Assembly: GCA_964388455.1 (NCBI GenBank) | Contig: CAYMAN010000042.1 | Location: forward strand, 1-13,853 | Reading direction: 5' to 3' | Length of the DNA: 13,853 nucleotides | Source: JBBRWO01 sp964388455 | Lineage (GTDB): Bacteria; Actinomycetota; Coriobacteriia; Anaerosomatales; JAAXUF01 | Shown here: piece after piece, positions 5,927 through 13,176 of the stretch | Position numbering within the stretch: the first letter of the stretch is position 1 | Layout of the letters: each line of letters begins with the position of its first letter | Notes under the pieces: model-generated | Told to the model about the DNA's origin: nothing | What the model saw: the letters and a program-made list of their open reading frames with translations, nothing else | Databases searched by the model: none | Translations under genes and position numbers: made by a program

Positions 5927-7159
5927 CTACAGCCAGTTGCTCGGGTTCCTCGGGGATCCATTAACCCGAACCTCGAAATGGAGATGTGGGCCAGTGGCGT
6001 TGCCGGTACTTCCTACGCCGCCGATCCGTTCCCCGCGTTCCACCCGCTGTCCCATGCTCACTCTGATCGCGCCTGGCGCCTGGTGCGGGTACAGGGTGAC
6101 AACTCCGTCACCGTGATCGATCATCACGGTGTTGCCGTATCCGTCACGGTATCCGACATAGATCACCTTCCCGGAACCAGCAGCGACTATCGCGCTGCCC
6201 TCAGGTGCGCCGATGTCGAACGCCGGATGGAGTTCACGTCCATGAAACGGGCAGGTACGCCAGCCATATGTGGATGTGACCCGATGCGACGCCGGAACCG
6301 GCCACGTCATCTTGCCGCTGAACTGACCCGAGCCCCCACTGTTCGAGCTCAGCTCGTCGGCGATGCGTCGGGATTCCGCCTCCTCTGCGTCGGCGAGGGC
6401 TCGTAGTCGCATCGCGTTCTTCTTGGTCGCGTCCATCATTCCGGCCCGGTTCGCCTTGTCACGCTCAATCTCTTGCACCCGTGCTACCCGCTCAGACCTC
6501 AAGGCCCTGAGCTGGGCTTCCACAGCTGCGGCCTCGGCGCGCTTGAGCTGAACGGCTTCGAGTGCACGCTCTAAGAGCGCCTTATCACGCGACAGATCCA
6601 ACCCCGCCCGCTCCAAGTCCGAGGCAACCCGCGAGTTGGCCTCCATCACTCGGCGCACTAGTTCTGTGCGCATGATCAAATCGGAGAAATCGTTTGAGCC
6701 GATCAGTACCTCTAAGTAGAACCAGTCGCCTTGGCGATAGGTTGCTTGCGCCCGTTGGGCCAGCAGAGCTTGTTGGCGGCCATACTCGGCGGTGTTGCCA
6801 TCGACCTTGTCTTGCGCGGATACGACCTCGGCAGCTACCCCATCCAGTTGCACCTGGAGTTGCACTCCTCGTTCGTTAGCGTCCCGAACCAGCGGGTCCA
6901 GCTTCCCGACCCTGGCCGCTGCGATATCAATCCGACGGTCGAGGTCCGCAATCTCTGCCGCGAGCCTGCTCGCGTCTTCATCCGCTTGTAGGGCCTTCTC
7001 CCGCGCCTGCGACGCTCGACGCTCGTGGGCCCGCGCGTCGTCGGCGCCCGCGGCATAGCTGGGCCCAGCGGTCGAAGTCACGCCAAGTAGGAGCACCAGC
7101 GCCATCGCGCATGCGGCACGCGCTCCCAGCAAGCGAGATCGCCGTGAGCCTCGGGTCAC
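5927..7159 (-). CDS. Exported M23 metallopeptidase with PcsB/EnvC-like coiled coil
   Basis: Peptidoglycan endopeptidase (LytM/M23) acting outside the membrane; 410 residues. A signal peptide with basic residues, ALVLLLGV and a cleavable YAAG region (about 35-38) leads into a long coiled coil (about 45-270). This contains the PcsB/CwlO-like block YRQGDWFYLEVLIGSNDF. After a GGSG linker, the C-terminal M23 domain (about 283-410) has zinc ligands H311 and D315 (HPAFD) and H394 (HLHFE), plus H359 (YPH) and H392. Such coiled coils usually keep the enzyme inactive until FtsEX or a partner engages it. The start is GTG 7159: it overlaps the stop of the small upstream gene (GTGA) and has AAGAAGAG 6 nt upstream. 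An in-frame GTG at 7180 would add 7 residues but lacks a clear ribosome-binding site. Confidence 0.9.
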   Translation of the reverse strand: MTRGSRRSRLLGARAACAMALVLLLGVTSTAGPSYAAGADDARAHERRASQAREKALQADEDASRLAAEIADLDRRIDIAAARVGKLDPLVRDANERGVQLQVQLDGVAAEVVSAQDKVDGNTAEYGRQQALLAQRAQATYRQGDWFYLEVLIGSNDFSDLIMRTELVRRVMEANSRVASDLERAGLDLSRDKALLERALEAVQLKRAEAAAVEAQLRALRSERVARVQEIERDKANRAGMMDATKKNAMRLRALADAEEAESRRIADELSSNSGGSGQFSGKMTWPVPASHRVTSTYGWRTCPFHGRELHPAFDIGAPEGSAIVAAGSGKVIYVGYRDGYGNTVMIDHGDGVVTLYPHQAPGAIRVSMGQRVERGERIGGVGSTGNATGPHLHFEVRVNGSPRNPSNWL

Positions 7160-7281
7160 TGGTAGCTCTTCTTGGGCCACACGGCACCAGCTTCATGCGC
7201 TAGCGTGCGTGGTGGCGCAGAGACAGCGGAGGCTGAAGCGAGCACGGCTACTCCGAACACCATCATTCCATAGATTGCCAT
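7156..7281 (-). CDS. Small secreted or membrane peptide gene between two wall hydrolases
   Basis: A 41-codon gene, not recognised as a member of any family. The product begins MAIYGMMVFGVAVLASASA, a compact hydrophobic segment that looks like a signal peptide or single membrane anchor with a possible cleavage after ASA (19). It is followed by a short polar tail ending WPKKSYQ. GGGAG lies 6 nt before the ATG, an ideal ribosome-binding site. The TGA stop overlaps the GTG start of the M23 gene by 4 bp, which indicates translational coupling. The gene follows the NlpC/P60 gene by 53 nt on the same strand. It might aid export or control of the hydrolases, or simply serve as a coupling leader; nothing shows which. 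Confidence 0.6.
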   Translation of the reverse strand: MAIYGMMVFGVAVLASASAVSAPPRTLAHEAGAVWPKKSYQ

Positions 7282-7334
7282 TGAGTACTCCCAAGGACGT
7301 CCGTGATCATGCCGCAGACGACGCGTCGATTGGC

Positions 7335-8444
7335 TTACGGTCGGCTGGCGCCGACGTAATCGCTGTGCAGTGGTGAAATCTTCACCACATCACCAGTGCG
7401 TGGCGAATGAATCATGAGACCGCCACCTACGTAGATGCCGACGTGGTGAATGGGGTTGCCAAAGAACACCAGATCGCCTGGTTGGAGATCACCCCTGCTC
7501 ACGCGCTGCCCAGCATGAATCTGGTCTCGACTGACCCGGGGCAGCTGGACACCGACCTGCTTGTACACGTACATCGTGAAACCGCTGCAGTCGAACGTGT
7601 TCGGACCTTGCGCGCCCCACACATAGCGTGCACCAAGGTATCGCTTCGCGATCGAGACGACTTGCGAACGTGCCGCACGCGTAGGCGGCGGGAACCTCCG
7701 ACCAGCGGGTTCGGGCCGACGTACCGTTCGGGCCGCCTCGACGGCACGTCTTCGCTCCTCGGCTCTGTCGAGAGCGGCTACCTCTGCCTCGAGTCCCGAG
7801 AGCATGCGCTTTCGGGCAGCAATTTTGCCTTCGATCGATTTCCTACGAGCCGCGAGCCTGCGTGCAACTGCGGCAGCCTGCTTGGTACGCAGCTCAAGCT
7901 GTCGTCGCGCCTCAGCCTGTTCGGCCTTGGCCACCTTGAGATCCTCGACCATTCGGGCGTCGTCCTCATTCAGATCACTCAGTAAGTCCCACGTCTGGGC
8001 AAAGGTATCGAAGTCCGAGGCTCCAAAGAGGACATCCAAGAAGCCCATGGGACCAGTGCGGTACATGCTTACCGCACGAGAGCCAAGATGCCCTTGCACC
8101 GCATCCGTTCGCTTCTTTGTCGCGTTGAGTCTCTTGGCAGCCACCTTCTCCTGCTTGGCGAGTTTCCGGTGGCGTTCGTCGGCAGCGTTGAAATCCTCCG
8201 CGAGAATTTCCGTCTCTTTATCGAGGGCGTCAACCTGGGACTTGACCCGTGCGGCCCGGGCCACCACCTCGTCCCTAGGCGCTGCACCCGCGACGGAGGT
8301 AGATGAGAACGTCACTGGAAACGACAGCACCAAGCCTGCCGCGAGGAAAATGGCAATGGCCCGAAGCCCGTCAGGGCGTGCTTCTCGGATGATGCGACCG
8401 ACGACCAGCATCAACGTTGTGCGTAGTGTCTTGAGAGCGTTCAT
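7335..8444 (-). CDS. Exported NlpC/P60 endopeptidase with PcsB/CwlO-like coiled coil
   Basis: Cysteine peptidase that cuts peptidoglycan stem peptides outside the cell; 369 residues. A long basic N-region precedes the signal hydrophobic core (about 28-52), with likely cleavage at VAGA-AP. The coiled coil (about 57-240) holds YRTGPMGFLDVLFGASDF, matching the equivalent block of the M23 neighbour. A basic/proline linker follows. The C-terminal NlpC/P60 domain has catalytic C286 in FDCSGF, H334 in HVGIYVG and H346 in MIHSP, all intact. It is first in an operon with the small gene and the M23 gene. The ATG at 8444 has only GGA upstream; a TTG at 8453 is an alternative. Its start overlaps the stop of a possible leader peptide (8441-8467), which could explain the weak ribosome-binding site. 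Confidence 0.92.
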   Translation of the reverse strand: MNALKTLRTTLMLVVGRIIREARPDGLRAIAIFLAAGLVLSFPVTFSSTSVAGAAPRDEVVARAARVKSQVDALDKETEILAEDFNAADERHRKLAKQEKVAAKRLNATKKRTDAVQGHLGSRAVSMYRTGPMGFLDVLFGASDFDTFAQTWDLLSDLNEDDARMVEDLKVAKAEQAEARRQLELRTKQAAAVARRLAARRKSIEGKIAARKRMLSGLEAEVAALDRAEERRRAVEAARTVRRPEPAGRRFPPPTRAARSQVVSIAKRYLGARYVWGAQGPNTFDCSGFTMYVYKQVGVQLPRVSRDQIHAGQRVSRGDLQPGDLVFFGNPIHHVGIYVGGGLMIHSPRTGDVVKISPLHSDYVGASRP

Positions 8445-8467
8445 ATCAACCAATCCGAAGCAAGCAT
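8441..8467 (-). CDS. Possible 8-codon leader peptide of the wall-hydrolase operon
   Basis: ATG at 8467 encodes MLASDWLI and stops with a TGA that overlaps the NlpC/P60 start (ATGA). GAGG lies 4 nt before the ATG, which is closer than ideal. The same coupling arrangement occurs at the small-gene/M23 junction. An 8-codon reading frame can easily arise by chance, so this is tentative. Confidence 0.25.
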   Translation of the reverse strand: MLASDWLI

Positions 8468-8741
8468 TGTGCCTCGTTGGGTTCGCCCGCCATCGTTACT
8501 GAGGGCTCACGTTCGACAGTCATTCGCACTTCCAGGGCCAGCTCCGCTCGCGAATCGTTTGTCCCCAAGGGACTTCGCCGGGACCCTACGCCTATCTGAA
8601 CTGACACAGCGTACGGTCGCGTCATCGCACTGGCAAGCGGAGATAGTGTGGAGATGCTCGTGGCCAAGTCCCGGGCATGGGGTCTTCTACCTATAGTGCC
8701 TGCCGAAGCTGGTACCGGGCGCCGGATTCGAGGAACCAAAC
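8445..8741. other. Intergenic region between birA and the wall-hydrolase operon
   Basis: About 300 bp. It must hold the promoter of the leftward hydrolase operon unless that operon is read through from birA. One candidate on the minus strand is TTGGCC (8662-8667), a 16-nt spacer and TATCTC (8640-8645), which is weak. A small hairpin (GTCCC-CAA-GGGAC at 8562-8574) has no T-tract. I found no match to the c-di-AMP (ydaO) riboswitch that precedes some actinobacterial wall-hydrolase genes, and no convincing reading frame apart from the short leader. Confidence 0.4.
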
Positions 8742-9707
8742 CTACGTCGGTTGTCGTAAGGTGACCTCGCCGGCCGCTATCGCCACTTCGCCGTCCGGCC
8801 CCGCTAGCCTGAGCCGTCCGCCCGAGTCCACTCCGTTGACCACACCGGAACCGCGAACCGTGCCGTCACGATCTCTGACCGTGACTGCCTCGCCCATCAG
8901 CGATGAACGCGACTCGTACTCGGCACACAACGCGCCGAATCCCTCGGCGAGCCACTCGGCGTACACCGCAGCGATGCCGTCGAGCACCGCAGCCACCGCC
9001 GAGGCTATGCGCACGTCTTCGCGTACATCGGAGAGGTAGGCGGCCGTCTCGACCGAGGGTGACGTCGAGTCACGGCGTACGTTGAGCCCGACGCCCACCA
9101 CCACCCACTCGACCGCATCGGCTTCCGCCGCCATCTCGAGCAGCACCCCCGCGACCTTGCCGTCATCCAGAAGGACGTCGTTTGGCCACTTGAGTCGCGA
9201 ATCGATACCGAGCGCGGCCAGACCGCGAGCGACTCCCAGACCCACCACCAGCGACAGCGCCGACACCTCGGCCAGCCCCACTCCCGGTCTCACCACCGCC
9301 GAGAAGTACGCACCTCCGGCGGGCGACGCCCAGTCGCGACCGAGCCGTCCTCGGCCCGCGGTCTGATGCGACGCGAGGACTACCGTCCCGTCGGCCGCGC
9401 CCTCGCGAGCCAGCGCCCGGGCATCGTCGTTGGTCGACCCCGTCTCGCCGCCACCCTCGAGCAGCGGCCATGCGTCGGACTGCAGGTGCGATCTGACCTC
9501 TGCCGGAAGCGGAGCGTCGGGAATCGCCGCGAGCAGGTAGCCGGTTCCTGGTTCAGCGTCGATCGTGTAGCCCTCGGCCCGAAGGGCTTTGACGTGCTTG
9601 GCGACGGCCACTCGGCTGACACCCAGTTCACCCGCAAGCTGCTCGCCACTGACCCCGCTCGTCCCCGCGTCTCGAAGGGCGCTCAGGACCTCGTGCCGCG
9701 TGCTCAT
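8742..9707 (-). CDS. birA: Bifunctional biotin--[acetyl-CoA-carboxylase] ligase / biotin operon repressor BirA
   Basis: Makes biotinyl-AMP and transfers biotin to carrier proteins; the DNA-binding form represses biotin genes. 321 residues. The N-terminal winged helix (about 1-60; LGVSRVAVAKHVKALRAEGY) makes this a group II, regulatory BirA. The catalytic domain has GETGSTND (about 87-94), the biotin/ATP loop GRGRLGR (118-124), KWPNDVLL (173-180) and GKVAGVLLE (183-191). The SH3-like C-terminal domain includes GEAVTVRD and ends near VTLRQPT. The ATG overlaps the dedA stop (ATGA), so it depends on coupling; no clear ribosome-binding site is seen. Its likely target is the operator before bioY in this window. 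All motifs are intact, so it should both ligate and repress. Confidence 0.96.
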   Translation of the reverse strand: MSTRHEVLSALRDAGTSGVSGEQLAGELGVSRVAVAKHVKALRAEGYTIDAEPGTGYLLAAIPDAPLPAEVRSHLQSDAWPLLEGGGETGSTNDDARALAREGAADGTVVLASHQTAGRGRLGRDWASPAGGAYFSAVVRPGVGLAEVSALSLVVGLGVARGLAALGIDSRLKWPNDVLLDDGKVAGVLLEMAAEADAVEWVVVGVGLNVRRDSTSPSVETAAYLSDVREDVRIASAVAAVLDGIAAVYAEWLAEGFGALCAEYESRSSLMGEAVTVRDRDGTVRGSGVVNGVDSGGRLRLAGPDGEVAIAAGEVTLRQPT

Positions 9708-10432
9708 GCGCCGTCGTCGGAGGTCGCGGGATCCTCGGCATCACGGTCGACGCTGTGATTCGCGCGGACGGCAGGCAGACGACCTGTCTCGCGCAGCACC
9801 ATGCGCCGATCGTGGCGTCGTTTCGCGATCACGGCGGCCACGAGCAACACCACCACCGCCCCGAACGCAATCCACGAGAACGCGCCCAGGTACTTGAGCC
9901 CGGCCTCGAACCTCTCACCGAAGAACCAGCCCACACCCACCAGGATGCCGGAGTACAGCATCGCGCCGACCATCGTGTAGACCTCGAACCAGATGACCTT
10001 CATGTGCGATGCTCCGGCTATCGCGGGCGCGAGGTTCTTCATGACGGCGATGAAGCGCGCCATGATGATCGTCTGCGAGCCGTGGCGGTCGAAGTACTCC
10101 TCCCCCGCCTCGATCGCGTCGAGCTGTATACCGAATCGCGGGCCGATGCGCTCGATCAGTTCTCGGCCACCGCGCCAGCCGATGAAGTAGCTGATATTGG
10201 TGCCGATGAAGGTACCGAACGTCGCCGAGATGAACAGCAGCCAGGGTGACAGCGCGGCCCCTTGTGGCGTGGTTGCGGTGAACGCGGCGGCGGCGGTGAT
10301 CACATCGCCGGGCGTAAAGCTGCCGATGATGAAGATGTTCTCGAGCAGGGTTCCGACGAAAACGATCACGTAGCCGTACGAACCCAACGCCGAGAGGGCC
10401 CAGTCGAGAAGTGACTGCAGCAGTGCGATCAT
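9704..10432 (-). CDS. DedA-family membrane protein
   Basis: Integral membrane protein of 242 residues in the DedA/SNARE-associated (VTT) superfamily. Members move lipid carriers or phospholipids across the membrane and affect membrane potential and drug tolerance. Family blocks are ENIFIIGSFTPGD (31-43), FGTFIGTNISYFIG (about 72-85), FDRHGSQTIIMARFIAVMKN and APAIAGASHMKVIWFEVY. About five hydrophobic segments are followed by a charged tail of about 35 residues. The ATG overlaps the nadC stop, and the TGA overlaps the birA start, each by ATGA, so it lies in a coupled cofactor operon. GAGAGGAG lies 12 nt upstream, rather far. Nothing in the sequence identifies its substrate or links it functionally to NAD or biotin. 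Confidence 0.92.
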   Translation of the reverse strand: MIALLQSLLDWALSALGSYGYVIVFVGTLLENIFIIGSFTPGDVITAAAAFTATTPQGAALSPWLLFISATFGTFIGTNISYFIGWRGGRELIERIGPRFGIQLDAIEAGEEYFDRHGSQTIIMARFIAVMKNLAPAIAGASHMKVIWFEVYTMVGAMLYSGILVGVGWFFGERFEAGLKYLGAFSWIAFGAVVVLLVAAVIAKRRHDRRMVLRETGRLPAVRANHSVDRDAEDPATSDDGA

Positions 10433-11361
10433 CGTCGGCCAGCGCTCCTCTCATCGAATCCGAAGTCCACCACACCGACACCGAGTGTCAGCGCGCTCGT
10501 GCTCACGCGATCCACGCCTGCCGCGGCGACGGCACCGAGTCGCTCGCGAGTGATACCGCCGGAGGCCTCCAGCAGCACCGCTCGGCCCCGCTCGGCGGCC
10601 GCCGCGCGAAGTGACGGCACCGCCGCGGCCAGTGCGACATCGTCGAAGTTGTCGAGTAACACGAGGTCCGCACCGCTCATCACGGCTTCGATGGCCTGGT
10701 CCATGGTATCCGCTTCGACCTCGATCTGCAGGTCGGGATGCGCGGAGTGTGCCTTCGCTACAGCAGCACCGATGCCACCTGCCGCTCGAATGTGATTGTC
10801 CTTGACGAGCACCATGTCGAACAGGCCCTCGCGATGGTTCGTGCCGCCACCCACAGCGACGGCATACTTCGACAACACCCGCAGTCCGGGCGAGGTCTTG
10901 CGCGTGTCGCAGACCGCGAGTCGTCCCTCGGCAATTCGCACCCACGCAGCCGTCTCGGTGGCGATGCCGGAGAGCAGCATGAGGAAGTCGAGCGCTGTTC
11001 TCTCGGCGATGAGGACGGGCAGCGCGGGGCCGCGAACCTCCGCGATGGCCGTGCCGGCGGTGACGTGGGCGCCCTCGGCGACGAGCGGGAACACCTCGAT
11101 CGGCTCGGACAGGCCCGCTGCTGCGGATACGGCGTCGAACACTCCGGCGACGATCGGCAAGCCTGCAACGACCGCATCGCCGCGGACCCGGATAAGCCCG
11201 TCGAACACCACGCCGCCCGAGATGACCGACGCGCTGGTCACATCGCGCTGCAGCACGTCCGGCGACGGTTTCGCACCGGGCAGGAAGCGATCCGGCTCGA
11301 CACCGAGGTCTTCAGCGAGAGCAAGTGCGATGATCGCGGAGCAGTCTGGGATCGAGAACAC
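10429..11361 (-). CDS. nadC: Nicotinate-nucleotide pyrophosphorylase (quinolinate phosphoribosyltransferase) NadC
   Basis: Converts quinolinate and PRPP to nicotinate mononucleotide, CO2 and PPi: the third step of de novo NAD synthesis. 310 residues. It has RTALDFLMLLSGIAT (121-135), CDTRKTSPGLR (151-161), GGGTNHREGL (171-180), KDNHI (187-191), EVE (214-216) and SGGI (267-270), the full active-site set. The start is GTG 11361, 11 nt after the nadB stop, with GAGAGG 7 nt upstream. Upstream in-frame codons lie inside nadB and do not resemble the family. Between the conserved AEDLG and RDVTS there is an insertion of about 18 residues (21-38), where most enzymes have one or two. The stop overlaps the dedA start. 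Confidence 0.96.
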   Translation of the reverse strand: MFSIPDCSAIIALALAEDLGVEPDRFLPGAKPSPDVLQRDVTSASVISGGVVFDGLIRVRGDAVVAGLPIVAGVFDAVSAAAGLSEPIEVFPLVAEGAHVTAGTAIAEVRGPALPVLIAERTALDFLMLLSGIATETAAWVRIAEGRLAVCDTRKTSPGLRVLSKYAVAVGGGTNHREGLFDMVLVKDNHIRAAGGIGAAVAKAHSAHPDLQIEVEADTMDQAIEAVMSGADLVLLDNFDDVALAAAVPSLRAAAAERGRAVLLEASGGITRERLGAVAAAGVDRVSTSALTLGVGVVDFGFDERSAGRR

Positions 11362-11372
11362 GGGCGAGCCTC

Positions 11373-13166
11373 TCAGGTGCCGAGATCGGTGGCGGGAGGT
11401 GATGGCGTGGCGGTCGAGGTCGCGGACGCGCCGGCGGCGCGAGTGCTGCGCGCAGTCACGACGGGAACCTGCCGAGGCGCGGTGTCCCGCCGGAAGACCG
11501 TGCGGACGCGCCAAGCGTCGTCATCGCGCTCGGGAAAGTCGAGCCGAGAATGACATCCGCGCGACTCGGTGCGCGCCCATGCCGCATGGGTGATGAGAGC
11601 CCCGGTGGTTACCAGGTTCGCGAACTCCAGCGCGGCCGGTGCAGGCGTCCCGCGCTCGATTGCAGGCGCGAGCGATGCAATCACAGCGGCCGCCTCCGAG
11701 AGGCCGGCGTCGGTTCGCGTCATGCCGACGAACCGCTGCATCGTCTCGCGAAGCCGTGACTGATCAGGCTCGGAGGACGCGTGCGCCGAGCCGCCCGAGA
11801 GTGTCGGCTCATTCTCGGCGACGATGCGGCGTACTCTGCGGCCAGCCTCGGGCAGGTCACTGGGGAGTACACGGATGATGCGACGAGAGAAGACGAGCCC
11901 TTCGAGCAGGGAGTTCGAGGCGAGCCGGTTGGCACCGTGCAGACCGCTCTCGGTCACCTCGCCCGATGCGTACAGGCCGGGAACGCTGGTGCGGCCGTCG
12001 ACGTCGACGCGCACGCCGCCGACGAGGTAGTGGGCCGCAGGCGCGACCGGAAGCAGGTCCCGCGACAGGTCGTATCCGGCTTCCGCGCACGCCTCCCAGA
12101 TGGTGGGGAACCGCGCCCGCAGGTACGGCTCGCCGAGATGGCGCGCGTCGAGCCAGACGTTGTTGCGATCGCACTTCGCCATCACACGCTCGATCTCGCG
12201 GCTGACGACGTCGCGCGGCGCGAGCTCCGCGAGCGGATGCACGCCGACCATGAATCGCCGCTCGTCGCAGTCGAGGAGATAGGCACCCTCGCCACGCAGC
12301 GCCTCGGTGATAAGGAAGCGCGGGGCCGCCTCGTGATCGAGCGCCGTGGGATGGAACTGGACGAACTCGAGGTCGGCGACCTCAGCTCCCGCACGCCATG
12401 CGGCTGCGAGCCCGTCGCCGGTGGCGATGAGCGGGTTGGTGGTCACTCGGAAGACCTGGCCGGCACCGCCGGTTGCGAGGACCACGGCATCGGCCCAGAA
12501 GACCTCGCGCGTGTCGGTCTCGGTGTCGAGCACGACCGCACCGACACAGCGGCCTTCATCGGTCAGTAGGTCCACGAGGAAGCGCTGCTCGAACACGTCG
12601 ACGTTCGCGGCGCCGCGCAGCGCGCGTGTGAGCGCCTCTTGCACCGCGGCGCCCGTCGCGTCGCCGGAGTGCAGCACGCGCGGCAGCGAGTGACCCCCCT
12701 CGCGAGCCAGGGCGACCTCACCGCCCGCGGCGAGGTCGAACTGCATTCCCGCCGCCTGGAGCTGCGCCAACGCCTCCGGCGCCTCTCCCACGACCACCGC
12801 GACGACGTCCTCGTCGCACAGGCCCTGGCCGACGACCATCGTGTCCGCGAGGTGCAGCTCGACGCTGTCGGCCTCACCCACGGCCCCGGCGATGCCCCCC
12901 TGGGCGTACCAGGTGTTGGCCTCGGTCAAACGCGCCTTGGTGATGAGCGCGACGTCGTGGGTTCGAGCCGCGGCCAGCGCCGCGACCAGTCCGGCGATAC
13001 CGCTGCCGATGACCAGCACGCCGCACTCATGGGCGACGCACAGGTCGGTGTCGAAGTCGATGAGATAGCGACGGCTCAGTGCGGCCGGGAGCCTGCCGGC
13101 AGCCGTGGCTTCGCGATCGATCGCGACATCCACGCCGCTCGAAGTCGTCGCCTCACCGGCACCCAT
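11373..13166 (-). CDS. nadB: L-aspartate oxidase NadB
   Basis: FAD enzyme that oxidises L-aspartate to iminoaspartate, the first step of de novo NAD synthesis, handing the product to NadA. 597 residues, longer than the usual 500-550. A 48-residue N-terminal extension (with RYLIDFDTDL) precedes the Rossmann motif VLVIGSGIAGL (about 51-61). It continues with NTWYAQGGIAG, EGGHSLPRVLHSGDATG, FVQFHPTAL, ALRGEGAYLL and GLHGANRLASNSLLEGL, all typical. The C-terminal tail (about the last 25 residues) is rich in Ala, Ser, Thr and Pro and looks disordered. The start is ATG 13166, 10 nt after the nadA stop; a TTG at 13184 overlapping nadA is also possible. No strong ribosome-binding site is seen, so the start is less certain than the family. 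Confidence 0.95.
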   Translation of the reverse strand: MGAGEATTSSGVDVAIDREATAAGRLPAALSRRYLIDFDTDLCVAHECGVLVIGSGIAGLVAALAAARTHDVALITKARLTEANTWYAQGGIAGAVGEADSVELHLADTMVVGQGLCDEDVVAVVVGEAPEALAQLQAAGMQFDLAAGGEVALAREGGHSLPRVLHSGDATGAAVQEALTRALRGAANVDVFEQRFLVDLLTDEGRCVGAVVLDTETDTREVFWADAVVLATGGAGQVFRVTTNPLIATGDGLAAAWRAGAEVADLEFVQFHPTALDHEAAPRFLITEALRGEGAYLLDCDERRFMVGVHPLAELAPRDVVSREIERVMAKCDRNNVWLDARHLGEPYLRARFPTIWEACAEAGYDLSRDLLPVAPAAHYLVGGVRVDVDGRTSVPGLYASGEVTESGLHGANRLASNSLLEGLVFSRRIIRVLPSDLPEAGRRVRRIVAENEPTLSGGSAHASSEPDQSRLRETMQRFVGMTRTDAGLSEAAAVIASLAPAIERGTPAPAALEFANLVTTGALITHAAWARTESRGCHSRLDFPERDDDAWRVRTVFRRDTAPRQVPVVTARSTRAAGASATSTATPSPPATDLGT

Positions 13167-13176
13167 GTCAGCCGCG

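Noticed and set aside
8446..8739. 97-codon minus-strand open frame filling the gap after birA
   Set aside because: It has no domain, no hydrophobic pattern, an arbitrary composition and no clear ribosome-binding site. The region must also hold the promoter of the hydrolase operon.
8709..8740. tRNA-like 3' end on the minus strand (GGTTCCTCGAATCC followed later by CCA)
   Set aside because: The T-loop has extra bases and no D-arm, anticodon arm or matching acceptor strand can be drawn. The upstream part is birA coding sequence.
8445..8741. c-di-AMP (ydaO) riboswitch upstream of the wall-hydrolase operon
   Set aside because: This class is known before NlpC/P60 genes in Actinomycetota, so I looked for its conserved blocks on the minus strand and did not find them.
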